Part shown: positions 1 to 9,555 of the stretch, piece by piece
How the letters are laid out: each line of letters opens with the position of its first letter
Numbering within the stretch: position 1 is the stretch's first letter
From: Methylibium rhizosphaerae
Lineage (GTDB): Bacteria; Pseudomonadota; Gammaproteobacteria; Burkholderiales; Burkholderiaceae_C
DNA: 64,000 bases
Direction of reading: 5' to 3'
Assembly: GCF_006386545.1 (NCBI RefSeq)
Contig: NZ_SWAR01000016.1
Location: forward strand, 46,801 to 110,800
The notes under the pieces: model-generated
Databases searched by the model: none
The model's input: the letters and a program-made list of their open reading frames with translations, nothing else
Told to the model about the DNA's origin: nothing
Program-made: the position numbers and the translations under genes

Positions 1-151
1 TGACGACCCAGGCGTTCACCTCGACCGGGGTGCCGGCCTGCTGCGCGGCGAGCGGGACATGAAAGCCCAGCGACAGCCCCCCGCCCAAGGCGGTGGAGGT
101 GGCGATGAAGGAGCGGCGGGTCAGCGTGGGGGTGATGGTGTGGTGGTCCAT
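1..151 (-). CDS. Molybdopterin-binding large subunit of an isoquinoline 1-oxidoreductase/aldehyde oxidase-type enzyme (N-terminus only, cut by window edge)
   Basis: Only the first 50 residues are inside the window. They begin MDHHTITPTLTRRSFIA, and the RRSFIA stretch plus the hydrophobic run after it form a twin-arginine (Tat) signal peptide, so the enzyme is exported folded with its cofactor. The gene starts 16 bases after the stop of the 2Fe-2S subunit gene. That order (small iron-sulfur subunit, then a Tat-exported large molybdenum subunit) is typical of the xanthine dehydrogenase superfamily branch annotated as isoquinoline 1-oxidoreductase beta subunit. The catalytic region lies outside the window, so the family call rests on the Tat leader and the partner gene, and the substrate cannot be predicted. 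Confidence 0.75.
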   Translation of the reverse strand, partial: MDHHTITPTLTRRSFIATSTALGGGLSLGFHVPLAAQQAGTPVEVNAWVV

Positions 152-167
152 GCGAGCTCCCCTTGCT

Positions 168-620
168 TCAGTCTTGCGCCGAGGCGATCTTGATCGCGCG
201 GCGCACCCGGTTGTAGGTGCCGCAGCGGCAGATGTTGGTCATTGCCGCGTCGATGTCGGCGTCGGTGGGCTTGGGCTTGTCTTTGAGCAGCGCCGCCGCG
301 GCCATGAGCATGCCGCTCTGGCAGAAGCCGCATTGCGGCACGTCGACCTCGGCCCAGGCCTTCTGCACCGGGTGGCTGCCGTTGCGCGACAGGCCTTCGA
401 TCGTGACGATCCTTTCCTTGGCCGACAGCGTGGAAACCGGCCGCACGCAGGAGCGCGTGGCCACGCCGTCGATGTGCACCGTGCAGGCGCCGCAGGCGGC
501 GATGCCGCAGCCGTACTTGGTGCCGGTGAGTCCGAGCTGCTCGCGCAGCACCCACAGCAGGGGAGTGTCGGGTTCCGCAGTGAACTCGCGGACACGACCA
601 TTGACATTGAGCCTGGCCAT
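168..620 (-). CDS. 2Fe-2S subunit of isoquinoline 1-oxidoreductase/aldehyde oxidase-type molybdenum hydroxylase
   Basis: This 150-residue protein carries electrons from the molybdenum site to an external acceptor. The first [2Fe-2S] ferredoxin domain has the plant-type pattern [11 protein letters not shown] (about residues 37-47) followed by RSC. The second, all-helical domain has CGFCQSGM and CRCGTYNR, the CxxC and CxC pairs of the xanthine dehydrogenase small subunit. The length equals that of stand-alone small subunits such as IorA and CoxS. The start MARLNVNGR was chosen because a strong AGGAGG lies 5-7 bases upstream; reading further upstream adds a low-complexity stretch unlike the family. 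It is the first gene of a two-gene operon with the Tat-exported large subunit. Confidence 0.93.
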   Translation of the reverse strand: MARLNVNGRVREFTAEPDTPLLWVLREQLGLTGTKYGCGIAACGACTVHIDGVATRSCVRPVSTLSAKERIVTIEGLSRNGSHPVQKAWAEVDVPQCGFCQSGMLMAAAALLKDKPKPTDADIDAAMTNICRCGTYNRVRRAIKIASAQD

Positions 621-820
621 CGCATGCCTCCTTGATTGCGCAACAACGCGAGGCCTGGTGCCTTCTGGTGGCACCTGGCCTTGCACCAACAACAAGCAAT
701 GAGCGGGCTGCGAAAGCGCTCGACAACCAACAACCGGCTGCGCGGCCCTTGCGGCCGGTGCAGTGGCACCGGCGTAACCGGCATACGACCCGGGGCCGGG
801 TGGCGAGTTCCGGCGCTCAC

Positions 821-853
821 AAAAAGAAATGCGGCGCCGAAGGCGCCGCATTT
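821..853 (-). terminator. Rho-independent terminator of the prolyl oligopeptidase gene
   Basis: A perfect 12-base-pair inverted repeat (AAATGCGGCGCC, loop of 3) occupies 827-853. On the minus strand it is followed at once by CTTTTTG. It lies 33 bases beyond the stop of the minus-strand peptidase gene. The 265-base stretch 621-885 otherwise holds no gene that I can see. Confidence 0.85.
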
Positions 854-885
854 CCGCACCAATCTGGACGGATGAACCGGCGGGT

Positions 886-3042
886 TCAGTGCCGGGCCGG
901 CGTGTCGCCGCCCAGCCGGCTCCACAGGTAGCTGAACTCGAGCGCCTGCAGGTGGGCGCGCTGCTCGTTGTCGGCCGCGCCGCCGTGGCCGCCCTCGATG
1001 TTCTCGTAATAGAGCACCGGGTGGCCCAGCTCCAGGAGGCGCGCGACCATCTTGCGGGCGTGGCCCGGGTGCACGCGGTCGTCGCGGGTGGAGGTGGTGA
1101 AGAGCATGGTCGGATACCGGGCCTCGCGCTTCACGTTCTGGTAGGGGCTGTATCGCGAGATCACCGCCCAGTCGTCCGGCTTGTCTGGGTCGCCGTACTC
1201 GGCCATCCAGGAGGCGCCGGCCAGCAGCTTGTGATAGCGACGCATGTCGAGCAGCGGTACCTGGCACACCACCGCGTTGAACAGCTCGGGGCGCTGCATC
1301 GCCACGGCGCCGACCAGCAGGCCGCCGTTGCTGCCGCCCTGGATGCCCAGGCGTGCCGGCGAGGTGACGCCGGTGCGCACGAGGTCTTCGGCCACCGCGA
1401 TGAAGTCGTCGTACGAGCGCTGCTTGTTGGCCTTGATGGCCGACTGGTGCCAGCCCGGGCCGAACTCGCCGCCGCCCCGGATGTTGGCCACCACCAGAAC
1501 GCCGCCGCGTTCATGCCAGGCGCGGCCGAAGCTGCCCGAATACCAGGGCTGCAGCGACACCTCGAAGCCGCCGTAGCCGTACAGCAGCGTCGGGTTGCTG
1601 CCGTCGGGCCTGGCGCCTTGCGGCCAGATCACGAAGTAGGGCACGCGCGTGCCGTCCTTCGAGGTGGCAAAGCGCTGCTCGGCGCGTGCACCGGAGGCGT
1701 CGAACTGCGGCGGGCGCTGCTTGAGCAGCTGACGCTGGTTGTTGCCGGTGCCGCCCAGGTAGAGCGAGTCGGGCGTGAGGAAGTCGGTGTAGGTGAGCAG
1801 GTAGCGCTCGGCCAGCGGGTCGGCCTTGAGCGCAGGGTCGTGCAGGCTGGCCACGCCGATGTTGCCGGGGAAGGGCGCCTCGACCGTGCGGCGCTGCCAG
1901 CGGCCCTGCACATGGCGCACTTCCTCGAGGCGGTTGGCCACGTTGTCGAGGATGTTGAGCAGGATGGTCGAGCGGGTGGCGGTGTAGCTTTCGAGCGAGC
2001 GGGTGGCAGTGGGCTCGAACAGCAGCTCCAGGCGCTGCTGCCCGCGCAGGTAGGCGTCGGCACGCGCCACCAGCAGCGAGCCGGCGGCGAACCGCTGCTC
2101 GCCCTGCCGCAGTTCGCTGCGCAGCGACATCAGCAGCCAGGGGCCGTGGAAGGCGATGCCGGCGTCGTCCGGCTTGGCGATGCGCACCAGCTGCCGGCCC
2201 TTGAGCAGGAAGCTCTCGGTCGTGTAGAAGTCGATCGCCCGGGTGAACACCGTGCGGTGGTAGCCCACCGTCGGGTCGACGCTGACGCCGGCGGAGACGT
2301 CGGTCTGCCGGGCCTCGAACACGGTGGGCGCCTGCGCCAGCGGGGTGCCGCGCTTCCACTGCCTGATGACGCGCGGGTAGCCCGAGTCGGTGAGCGAGCC
2401 GGGGCCGAAGTCGCTGCCGATGTAGACGGTGTCCTGGTCGATCCACTCGATGTCGGTCTTGGCCTCGGGCACGGCAAAGCCGCCGTCGACGAAACGCCTG
2501 GTCCTGAGGTCGAACTCGCGCACCACCTTCGCGTCGGCGCCGCCGCGTGACAGCGACACCAGGCAGCGTTCATAGTCCGGCGCCAGGCAGGTGGCACCGC
2601 CCCAGACCCAGTTCTCCTTCTCCGCGGCACCGAGCGCGTCGAGGTCGAGCACGCTTTCCCAGGCCGGCTGCGGCTTGGCGTATTCGTCGAGCGTGGCCCG
2701 GCGCCACAGGCCGCGCTTGTTGGTGCTGTCCTGCCAGAGGTTGTAGACGTGCCCGCCGATGCGCCGCACGTACGGGATGCGGTCACGCGCGTTCAGCACG
2801 GCCAGCAGCGCCGCCTTGGTCGGCGCGTAGTCGGGGCGCGCCATCAGTGCGGCCTGGGATGACGCGTTGCGCTCCTTCACCCAGGCGAGGGCACGCTCGC
2901 CCTGCACCTCCTCGAGCCACTGGTAGGGGTCGGCCTCGGCAGGCGGCGGCGCAGAAGAAGAAACGGCGGGGTTGGCGAAACTCATGGCGTAGGTGGCGAT
3001 CAGAGCAGCCGCGCAGATCGTGCGGGCCAGGCGGTTTTGCAT
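886..3042 (-). CDS. Secreted prolyl oligopeptidase family serine peptidase (S9A)
   Basis: This 718-residue enzyme is predicted to cleave short peptides after proline in the periplasm or outside the cell. The N-terminus [20 protein letters not shown] is a Sec-type signal peptide. The middle section fits the beta-propeller that screens substrates by size in this family. The C-terminal alpha/beta-hydrolase domain shows the nucleophile elbow GGSNGG (Ser571), the acid motif [10 protein letters not shown] and the catalytic His in GGHGG (His686), so all triad motifs are present. An in-frame upstream extension exists, but the start used here has a GAGGAG Shine-Dalgarno and gives a clean signal peptide. 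The gene stands alone, opposite yajC, and ends in a strong terminator. Confidence 0.95.
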   Translation of the reverse strand: MQNRLARTICAAALIATYAMSFANPAVSSSAPPPAEADPYQWLEEVQGERALAWVKERNASSQAALMARPDYAPTKAALLAVLNARDRIPYVRRIGGHVYNLWQDSTNKRGLWRRATLDEYAKPQPAWESVLDLDALGAAEKENWVWGGATCLAPDYERCLVSLSRGGADAKVVREFDLRTRRFVDGGFAVPEAKTDIEWIDQDTVYIGSDFGPGSLTDSGYPRVIRQWKRGTPLAQAPTVFEARQTDVSAGVSVDPTVGYHRTVFTRAIDFYTTESFLLKGRQLVRIAKPDDAGIAFHGPWLLMSLRSELRQGEQRFAAGSLLVARADAYLRGQQRLELLFEPTATRSLESYTATRSTILLNILDNVANRLEEVRHVQGRWQRRTVEAPFPGNIGVASLHDPALKADPLAERYLLTYTDFLTPDSLYLGGTGNNQRQLLKQRPPQFDASGARAEQRFATSKDGTRVPYFVIWPQGARPDGSNPTLLYGYGGFEVSLQPWYSGSFGRAWHERGGVLVVANIRGGGEFGPGWHQSAIKANKQRSYDDFIAVAEDLVRTGVTSPARLGIQGGSNGGLLVGAVAMQRPELFNAVVCQVPLLDMRRYHKLLAGASWMAEYGDPDKPDDWAVISRYSPYQNVKREARYPTMLFTTSTRDDRVHPGHARKMVARLLELGHPVLYYENIEGGHGGAADNEQRAHLQALEFSYLWSRLGGDTPARH

Positions 3043-3145
3043 GCAGGCTCCTCGTGGGAAGCCCGCATGATAGGCAAGACGGGGGCGCCGCACAGCCTGC
3101 GCCGGCCGGCCGCCGGGCCGGTTCGTCCGTGCAAGATGGGCGGCA

Positions 3146-3151
3146 TACAAT
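3146..3151 (+). promoter_or_regulatory. Possible -10 box upstream of yajC
   Basis: TACAAT stands about 40 bases before the yajC start codon, within the divergent region shared with the peptidase gene. The -35 region about 17-18 bases upstream is a poor match. This is a weak, inferred call. Confidence 0.3.
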
Positions 3152-3189
3152 CCGCCGTTTGTTTCCAGCAACGTTTGAAGGATCGAGAC

Positions 3190-3516
3190 GTGTTCATTTC
3201 CAACGCGTTCGCGCAGGCTGCCCCGGCAGCCGCCACCAGCGGTACCGACGGCCTCCTGGGCATGCTGCCGCTGCTGCTGATGTTCGTGGTGCTGTACTTC
3301 GTGATGATCCGTCCGCAGATGAAGCGCCAGAAGGAAACCAAGGCCATGATCGAAGCCCTGGCCAAGGGTGACGAGGTGGTCACCGCCGGCGGCCTGCTGG
3401 GCAAGATCACCAAGCTGGGCGACGCCTACCTGTACATCGAGGTGGCCAACGGCGTCGAGCTGCAGGTGCAGCGCGGCGCGGTGGTCCAGGTGCTGCCCAA
3501 GGGCACGCTGAAGTAA
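3190..3516 (+). CDS. yajC: Preprotein translocase accessory subunit YajC
   Basis: YajC is a small inner-membrane protein that joins SecD and SecF in the auxiliary complex of the SecYEG translocon. The 108-residue product has one hydrophobic segment (LLGMLPLLLMFVVLYFVMI), followed by the family signature RPQMKRQKE and a soluble tail containing GDEVVTAGGLLGKI. The start is a GTG preceded by AAGGA at good spacing; an in-frame ATG far upstream would add about 50 residues with no resemblance to YajC. It is followed by a terminator-like hairpin and then secD. In many proteobacteria queA and tgt precede yajC; here the upstream neighbour is a divergent peptidase gene. Confidence 0.96.
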   Translation: MFISNAFAQAAPAAATSGTDGLLGMLPLLLMFVVLYFVMIRPQMKRQKETKAMIEALAKGDEVVTAGGLLGKITKLGDAYLYIEVANGVELQVQRGAVVQVLPKGTLK

Positions 3517-3544
3517 GCGCGTCCCTCCTGATCCCGTTCATCGC

Positions 3545-3585
3545 AAGCCGCGGCCGTCACCGCTGACGCCGCGGCTTTGTTTCTA
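3545..3585 (+). terminator. Terminator-like hairpin between yajC and secD
   Basis: AAGCCGCGG (3545-3553) pairs with CCGCGGCTT (3569-3577). A further inner stem CGTCA/TGACG gives a long hairpin with one bulged base, followed by TTGTTTCT. It could end or attenuate the yajC transcript before secD. No separate secD promoter is obvious in the short remaining gap. Confidence 0.65.
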
Positions 3586-3611
3586 GTTCCGGTTCGACCT
3601 AGGACTCCCTC

Positions 3612-5528
3612 ATGAACCGCTATCCCTGGTGGAAGTACGCGATCATCGTCGTCGCGCTGCTGATCGGCACGATCTACACGCTGCCCAACTTCTTCGGCGA
3701 GGCGCCGGCGGTGCAGGTGTCCAGCGGCAAGGCGACCATCAAGGTCGGCCCTGACGCGGTGGGTCGCGTCGAGGCCGCGCTCAAGCAGGCCGGCCTGACG
3801 CCCGACTTCGTGCAGTTCGACGGCAACTCCGTCAAGGCCCGCTTCGGCGACATCGACACGCAGACCAAGGCGCGCGACGCGCTGCTGCGCGCGTTCAACC
3901 CGAACCCGGCCGATCCCGGCTACATCGTGGCGCTCAACCTGCTGCCGCGCTCGCCCGCCTGGCTGACCCGCCTGCATGCGCTGCCCATGTACCTGGGCCT
4001 CGACCTGCGCGGCGGCGTGCACTTCCTGATGCAGGTCGACATGAAGGCGGCCATCACCAAGCGTGCCGAGTCGGTGGCGGGCGACGTACGCACCGCGCTG
4101 CGCGAGAAGAACATCCGCCACGCCGGCATCGCGCGCAACGGCAACGAGGTCGAGGTGCGTTTCCGGGACCGCGAGACGCTCACCGCGGCGCTGGCCGTGC
4201 TCAACGAGCAGCAGCCCGACATGCTGTGGGTGGAAGGTGCCGACGGGGCCGACCTGCGCCTCACCGGCTCGCTCAAGCCCGAGGCGGCGCGGGCGGTGCA
4301 GGACCAGGCGCTGAAGCAGAACATCACCACGCTGCACAACCGCATCAACGAACTCGGCGTCGCCGAGCCGGTGATCCAGCAGCAGGGCGCCGACCGCGTG
4401 GTGGTGCAGCTGCCGGGCGTGCAGGATCCGGCCAAGGCCAAGGACATCATCGGCCGCACCGCCACGCTGGAAGTGCGCATGGTCGAGGCGCACCTCAACT
4501 CCGATCCGCAGGTGCGCGACTACAACCCGACCAAGATCGAGGACGCCACCAAGGGCATGGTGCCGCCGGGCACCGAGCTGCTGTACTCGCGCCGCGACGG
4601 CCGCGGCGAGGAGCCGCTGCTGCTGTCGAAGCAGGTGATCTTCACCGGCGACAACCTGACCGGCGCCGACGCCACCATCGACCAGCAGAACTCCGGCTCG
4701 GTGGTCAGCGTCACGCTCGACGCCAAGGGCGGCGCCGCCATGAAGGCGGCCACCCGCGAGGGCGTGAAGCGCCGCATGGCGGTGGTGCTGATCGAAAAGG
4801 GCAAGCCGGAGGTGCTGACGGCGCCGACCATCCAGACGGAGCTGTCCAACCGCTTCCAGATCACCGGCATGCGCAGCCCCGAGGAAGCCAACGACCTGGC
4901 GCTGCTCATGCGGGCCGGCTCGCTGGCCGCCCCGATGGACATCATCGAAGAACGCACCATCGGCCCGAGCCTGGGCGCCGAGAACATTGCCAAGGGCTTC
5001 GACAGCGTGCTGTACGGCTTCATCGCGATCGCGGTGTTCATGTGCGCCTACTACCTGCTGTTCGGGCTGTTCTCGACCGTCGCGCTGGGGGTGAACCTGC
5101 TGTTCCTGGTGGCCATCCTGTCGATGATGCAGGCCACGCTCACGCTGCCCGGCATGGCGGCCATCGCGCTGGTGCTGGGCATGGCCATCGATTCCAACGT
5201 GCTGATCAACGAACGGGTGCGTGAAGAGCTGCGCTCGGGCGCCTCGCCGCAGGCGGCCATCAGTGCCGGCTACGAGCGCGCCTGGGGCACCATCCTCGAC
5301 TCCAACGTGACCACGCTGATCGCCGGCCTCGCGCTGCTGGCCTTCGGCTCCGGCCCGGTGCGCGGCTTCGCGATCGTGCACTGCCTGGGCATCCTCACCT
5401 CCATGTTCTCGGCCGTGTTCTTCTCGCGCGGCCTGGTGAACCTGTGGTACGGGCGCCAGAAGAAGCTCAAGTCGGTGTCGATCGGCCAGGTGTGGAAGCC
5501 CGACACCGAACCGACCGCCAAGGCCTGA
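3612..5528 (+). CDS. secD: Protein translocase subunit SecD
   Basis: SecD works with SecF to use the proton gradient to complete export of proteins through SecYEG. The 638-residue protein has an N-terminal membrane segment (about 8-28), a large periplasmic region containing the hallmark LGLDLRGGVHFLMQVD, and a C-terminal RND-type bundle of five hydrophobic segments with the conserved GMAIDSNVLINERVREEL signature. Its length is normal for proteobacterial SecD. It is followed 37 bases later by secF, so the two are almost certainly co-transcribed. Confidence 0.97.
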   Translation: MNRYPWWKYAIIVVALLIGTIYTLPNFFGEAPAVQVSSGKATIKVGPDAVGRVEAALKQAGLTPDFVQFDGNSVKARFGDIDTQTKARDALLRAFNPNPADPGYIVALNLLPRSPAWLTRLHALPMYLGLDLRGGVHFLMQVDMKAAITKRAESVAGDVRTALREKNIRHAGIARNGNEVEVRFRDRETLTAALAVLNEQQPDMLWVEGADGADLRLTGSLKPEAARAVQDQALKQNITTLHNRINELGVAEPVIQQQGADRVVVQLPGVQDPAKAKDIIGRTATLEVRMVEAHLNSDPQVRDYNPTKIEDATKGMVPPGTELLYSRRDGRGEEPLLLSKQVIFTGDNLTGADATIDQQNSGSVVSVTLDAKGGAAMKAATREGVKRRMAVVLIEKGKPEVLTAPTIQTELSNRFQITGMRSPEEANDLALLMRAGSLAAPMDIIEERTIGPSLGAENIAKGFDSVLYGFIAIAVFMCAYYLLFGLFSTVALGVNLLFLVAILSMMQATLTLPGMAAIALVLGMAIDSNVLINERVREELRSGASPQAAISAGYERAWGTILDSNVTTLIAGLALLAFGSGPVRGFAIVHCLGILTSMFSAVFFSRGLVNLWYGRQKKLKSVSIGQVWKPDTEPTAKA

Positions 5529-5565
5529 CGCAGGCTCCGCGAGCACAACGACTCAGAGGACTCAG

Positions 5566-6600
5566 ATGGAATTCTTCCGGATCAAGCGCGACATCCCGTT
5601 CATGCGGCACGCGCTGGTGTTCAACGTCATCTCGTTCGTCACGTTCGCCGCGGCGGTGTTCTTCCTGGTCACGCGCGGCCTGCATTTCTCGATCGAGTTC
5701 ACCGGCGGCACGGTCATCGAGGTGGCCTACGCGCAGCCGGCCGACGTCGGTCGCGCCCGCCACGCGGTGGAGTCGCTCAACTTCGGTGAAGTGCAGGTGC
5801 AGAACTTCGGCAGCTCGCGCGACGTGCTGATCCGCCTGCCGCTGCGCGGCGATGTGAAGCAGGCCGACGTGGTGGCCCGGGTGTTCGACACGCTGTGCCA
5901 GGCCGAGTCGGGCAAGGTGGTGCAGCGCCAGCTGGTCACCGACAAGGGCGAGGCCGTCTCCAAGCAGGTCTGCGAGGCCGCCGGCGGCGAGCCGGTGCGC
6001 CTGTCGCGCAGCGAATTCGTCGGCCCCCAGGTCGGCGACGAGCTGGCACGCGACGGCGCCCTCGCGCTGGCCATGACCGTGATCGGCATCATGATCTACC
6101 TGGCCTTCCGCTTCGAGTGGAAGTTCGCGGTGGCCGGCATCATCGCCAACCTCCACGACGTGGTGATCATCCTGGGCTTCTTCGCCTTCTTCCAGTGGGA
6201 GTTCTCGCTCTCGGTGCTGGCGGCGGTGCTGGCGGTGCTGGGGTACTCGGTCAACGAGTCGGTGGTGATCTTCGACCGGATCCGCGAGGCCTTCCGCAAG
6301 TACCGCAAGATGAGCACGCACGAGGTGATCGACCATGCCATCACCTCGACGATGAGCCGCACCATCATCACCCACGGCTCCACCCAGATGATGGTGCTGT
6401 CGATGCTGGTCTTCGGCGGCCCGACGCTGCACTACTTCGCCATTGCGCTGACCATCGGCATCTGCTTCGGCATCTATTCGTCGGTGTTCGTGGCGGCGGC
6501 CATCGCGATGTGGCTGGGTGTCAAGCGCGAAGACCTCGTGAAGGCCCCCGTGCGCAAGGAAGGCGATCCTGACGACCCCAACGCCGGGGCGGTGGTGTAG
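5566..6600 (+). CDS. secF: Protein translocase subunit SecF
   Basis: SecF is the partner of SecD in the export motor of the inner membrane. The 344-residue product starts MEFFRIKRDIPFMRH behind an AGAGGA ribosome-binding site. It has a first membrane segment, the periplasmic loop opening with HFSIEFTGGTVIEVAY, and a C-terminal five-helix bundle with GYSVNESVVIFDRIRE and STMSRTIITHGST, all characteristic of SecF. It is separate from SecD rather than fused, as is usual in proteobacteria. Confidence 0.97.
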   Translation: MEFFRIKRDIPFMRHALVFNVISFVTFAAAVFFLVTRGLHFSIEFTGGTVIEVAYAQPADVGRARHAVESLNFGEVQVQNFGSSRDVLIRLPLRGDVKQADVVARVFDTLCQAESGKVVQRQLVTDKGEAVSKQVCEAAGGEPVRLSRSEFVGPQVGDELARDGALALAMTVIGIMIYLAFRFEWKFAVAGIIANLHDVVIILGFFAFFQWEFSLSVLAAVLAVLGYSVNESVVIFDRIREAFRKYRKMSTHEVIDHAITSTMSRTIITHGSTQMMVLSMLVFGGPTLHYFAIALTIGICFGIYSSVFVAAAIAMWLGVKREDLVKAPVRKEGDPDDPNAGAVV

Positions 6601-6645
6601 AGTTGACCGGCATTCACTACCGATCGAGTTCGCATCGCCCCTCTC

Positions 6646-8952
6646 ATGGCGACCACTGCCAACCCTCAGGCTCTGGCCGCGCAGGCACGACGCGCCTATG
6701 TGGAATTCCTGCTCCAGGGCGTGGCGCAGGTGGGCAATGCGGTGGTCGAAGGCGCGCGGCTGCTGGCCAACCAGACCACTGATCCTGAAACCGGCATCAA
6801 GCGCCGCAACGTCGCGATCGACCTGCCCAAGGCGAGCGCACGCTGGCAGAACGCAATGATCACCGCCCTGCGCGGCGCCGGTTTCGCGCTCACCGCGGGC
6901 GGCCGCACGGCCGCCGAGGCGAACCCTCCGCGCAGCAGCGGGCTGTCTTCCGGCGGTGACTTTTCGCTGGTGGACGACGACACCATCGAGCGGGAGATCC
7001 TGAGTTCCCGCCTGGCGCTCGCGATGATGGACAAGGCGTCCTGGGAGTTCACCGACCTTCGCTCGCGCATGTCGGTGCTCGAGCAGCGCGACGAGCTCGA
7101 GCCCCAGGACGTATTGCGGCCCCATGTGCTGGCGCGGTTCGTCCTCGACGCCTGGCGCAGCGCCGGCCTCACGCTCGACGCCTGGCGCACGCTGCAGCCG
7201 TCGCTGCACGAGGAATTCGCGCACTTCGTCGAAGAGGCCTATCACGAGACCAACCGCTGGCTCGTGAACCACGGCGTGCGACCCGAGATCGACCTGCGGC
7301 CCTTCATCCGCCGCAGCCGCAGTGCTGCCGGCGGACATGCGGGCAGCGGCAACACGCCGCTGGGCAGCGGCCCGGGCGGTGGCGCCACGCTGAGCGCGGG
7401 ACTCTCGCGCCACACGGTCGGCGAGGAGACCCGGCTGATGACCCGGGCGGCCGGCCTGGCCCGTACTTCCGAACACGCCGAGGCGGTGCTCGGGCGGCTG
7501 AACCGCCTGATCGGCCGGCACGTGCCGGAGTTCAGCTCGTCGACCGTGATCCAGCCGCAGCCCTCGCCGGGGCTCAAGGCCGCCATCAACGAGGCGCAGC
7601 AGAGCCTGCACCAGCGCCTCGCGCCCTCGCCCGGCAAGGAGGCCGGCGGCCCGGTCAGCACCCCGGCGCTCCTGCAGGAGCTGCAGGTGCGCAAGCAGGC
7701 GCTGAAGCAGGCGGCCACCACACCCATCGAACGCGCCACGATCGAGATCGTGGCCCTGCTGTTCCAGAGCATCCTCACCGAAGAGCGGATCCCGGCAGCG
7801 GTGCGCGTGTGGTTCGCCCGCCTGCAGATGCCGGTGCTGCGAGTGGCCATCAGCGAGCCCGACTTCTTTGCCACCACCGACCATCCGGCGCGCAAGCTGA
7901 TCGACCGGATGGGGGCCTGCGTGATGGGTTTCGACGTCACCACCCGCGCGGTGGGCGACGCACTCGAGAAGGAAATCAAGCGGGTCGTGCAGGTGGTCGA
8001 GGCCTACCCGGACACAGGCCGCCGCGTGTTCCAGACCGTGCTGACCGAGTTCGAGCGGTTTCTCGAGCACTACTTCAAGAACGAGAACGAGGCCACGCGC
8101 AAGGGCGTGTCGCTGGCCCAGCAGGTCGAGCAGCGCGAAACGCTGGCCATCCAGTACACGATCGAGCTGCGCAAGATGCTCAACGAAGTGCCGGTGCAGG
8201 AGGGCGTGCGCGAGTTCCTGTTCCACGTCTGGGCCGACGTGCTGGCCATGACCGGCGTCAAGTCGGGCCCTGCCAGCGAGCAGACCAAGGTGATGAAGCG
8301 GGCCGCCGCCGACCTCATCTGGTCGGCCAGCGCCAAGGTGTCACGCGAGGAGCGGGCCGAGGTCATTCGCCGGCTGCCGCCTCTGCTGAAGACGCTGCGC
8401 GAGGGCATGGCGCAGGCCGGCATCACGCTGGAAAAGCAGGACCAGCACATCCAGGCCCTGAACAATTCACTGGCTGCCGCGTTCACCGCGAAGGCAGCGA
8501 CCATCCCGACCGAGCGGCTGAACGAGCTGATGGCCAGGCTCGAAACGCTGGAGGAACTGCTGCCCGAGGCCGAGGACGTGCAGATCGACGAGTCGATGGT
8601 CCTGGACCTGTCGGGCCATGAGTCGTCCGAACTCGAAGTGGTCGGTGAGGGCGGTTCGATGCCCACGCCGGCGATGCTCACCTGGGCGCGCGAGCTGCAG
8701 GTCGGCAGCTGGTACAAGCTCGACTACCGTGGTCGCAACGAGCCGGTGCAGTTGGCCTGGCAGGGCTTGCGCAAGCAGCTCACGCTGTTCGTCACGCCGG
8801 CCGGCCGTGGGGTGCTGTTCCAGCAGCACCGCCTGGCCGCCTTCCTGCAGGCTGGCCTGCTGGTGCCCGCGCAGGACGAAGCCCTCACCGTGCGAGCCAC
8901 GCGCAGCGCGCTGGCGAAGCTCGACGTCGACCCGAGCCGGCTCATCCACTGA
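6646..8952 (+). CDS. DUF1631 family protein
   Basis: This 768-residue protein matches the DUF1631 family, large cytoplasmic proteins common in beta- and gamma-proteobacteria and of unknown function; the call is from overall resemblance. It has no signal peptide or membrane segment. It is rich in charged helices. The C-terminal 90 residues (LQVGSWYKLDYRGR onward) look like a small beta-barrel with a PilZ-like layout, but I see no clear RxxxR c-di-GMP motif. The start ATG is 45 bases after secF, yet secF partnership is unlikely to be functional. It converges on smg, with a bidirectional terminator between the two genes. Confidence 0.8.
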   Translation: MATTANPQALAAQARRAYVEFLLQGVAQVGNAVVEGARLLANQTTDPETGIKRRNVAIDLPKASARWQNAMITALRGAGFALTAGGRTAAEANPPRSSGLSSGGDFSLVDDDTIEREILSSRLALAMMDKASWEFTDLRSRMSVLEQRDELEPQDVLRPHVLARFVLDAWRSAGLTLDAWRTLQPSLHEEFAHFVEEAYHETNRWLVNHGVRPEIDLRPFIRRSRSAAGGHAGSGNTPLGSGPGGGATLSAGLSRHTVGEETRLMTRAAGLARTSEHAEAVLGRLNRLIGRHVPEFSSSTVIQPQPSPGLKAAINEAQQSLHQRLAPSPGKEAGGPVSTPALLQELQVRKQALKQAATTPIERATIEIVALLFQSILTEERIPAAVRVWFARLQMPVLRVAISEPDFFATTDHPARKLIDRMGACVMGFDVTTRAVGDALEKEIKRVVQVVEAYPDTGRRVFQTVLTEFERFLEHYFKNENEATRKGVSLAQQVEQRETLAIQYTIELRKMLNEVPVQEGVREFLFHVWADVLAMTGVKSGPASEQTKVMKRAAADLIWSASAKVSREERAEVIRRLPPLLKTLREGMAQAGITLEKQDQHIQALNNSLAAAFTAKAATIPTERLNELMARLETLEELLPEAEDVQIDESMVLDLSGHESSELEVVGEGGSMPTPAMLTWARELQVGSWYKLDYRGRNEPVQLAWQGLRKQLTLFVTPAGRGVLFQQHRLAAFLQAGLLVPAQDEALTVRATRSALAKLDVDPSRLIH

Positions 8953-8967
8953 CCGGCCGACAGGAAG

Positions 8968-9000
8968 CAAAACGGCCACCGAAGGTGGCCGTCGTCGTTT
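8968..9000. terminator. Bidirectional terminator between the DUF1631 gene and smg
   Basis: ACGGCCACC (8972-8980), a GAA loop, and GGTGGCCGT (8984-8992) form a perfect 9-base-pair stem. On the minus strand it is flanked by TTTT, and on the plus strand by CGTCGTTT. It separates two convergent genes that end at 8952 and 9022. Confidence 0.85.
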
Positions 9001-9021
9001 GCGGTGAAGCGCGTAGGCGCG

Positions 9022-9474
9022 TCAGTGGATCAGGCGGTCGGCTGCGTCGACGAACAGCTCGTCGAGGATGAGTGCGTCGGGCTCCTCGCCCAGGCTCCAG
9101 AACACCATCAGCACGATGATCTTCAGATCTTCGAGTGGCACCGGGCCGCCCGGGATGGCCATGGCGCGGTCTACCACGATCTCGCGCATCGGCGGGCGCA
9201 GTACGCCGGCCGATTCGAGGAAGCTGATGAAGCCGACCGATTCGTCACCCAGGTGATCCTGCTCGGCCAGCGTGTAGACACGAAGGCTGTCGGCGCCCTG
9301 GATGCCGTCGTGCGACTCGGCCGCACTGGCCAGACCGTCGAGCCACGAAAGGGCTTCCTGGATCTCGTCGCTTTCGAACCCGACGGCTGACAGCTTGCGC
9401 GTCAGCTGTGCGTGGTCGGGACAGGCGTCGGGACGCCAGTAGTTTTCGTACAGGTAGACGAGTACGTCAAACAT
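9022..9474 (-). CDS. smg: Smg family protein (DUF494)
   Basis: Smg is a small cytoplasmic protein found beside dprA in many proteobacteria; its role is not settled. The 150-residue product begins MFDVLVYLYENYW, the typical Smg N-terminus, and ends in an acidic helical region (LDELFVDAADRLIH). The ATG at 9474 was chosen because it gives the family N-terminus, although a possible -10 box lies only about 10 bases upstream. In related genomes topA often follows smg; here the next gene is the convergent DUF1631 gene, so that link is broken. Confidence 0.9.
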   Translation of the reverse strand: MFDVLVYLYENYWRPDACPDHAQLTRKLSAVGFESDEIQEALSWLDGLASAAESHDGIQGADSLRVYTLAEQDHLGDESVGFISFLESAGVLRPPMREIVVDRAMAIPGGPVPLEDLKIIVLMVFWSLGEEPDALILDELFVDAADRLIH

Positions 9475-9484
9475 GATGCGGGCC

Positions 9485-9490
9485 ACTATA
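9485..9490 (-). promoter_or_regulatory. smg: Possible -10 box very close to the smg start
   Basis: On the minus strand TATAGT lies about 10 bases before the smg ATG. If it is used, the smg message would be nearly leaderless. No convincing -35 is visible. Confidence 0.3.
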
Positions 9491-9555
9491 CCCGAGGGTC
9501 GCTGGCCGGCGGCGGGAAAAAGTAAGGCTTTGCGCGCGGGTATCGGTGGGGCTTT

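Noticed and set aside
829..2550. A 573-residue open frame on the plus strand opposite the peptidase gene
   Set aside because: It is rich in Arg, Gly, Ala and His with no family resemblance, and lies antisense to a clearly coding gene. It is a GC-bias shadow.
3426..8226. Very long minus-strand open frames (706 and 919 residues) opposite secD, secF and the DUF1631 gene
   Set aside because: Their low-complexity His/Arg/Gln-rich composition is typical of antisense frames in high-GC DNA; the plus-strand genes are unmistakable.
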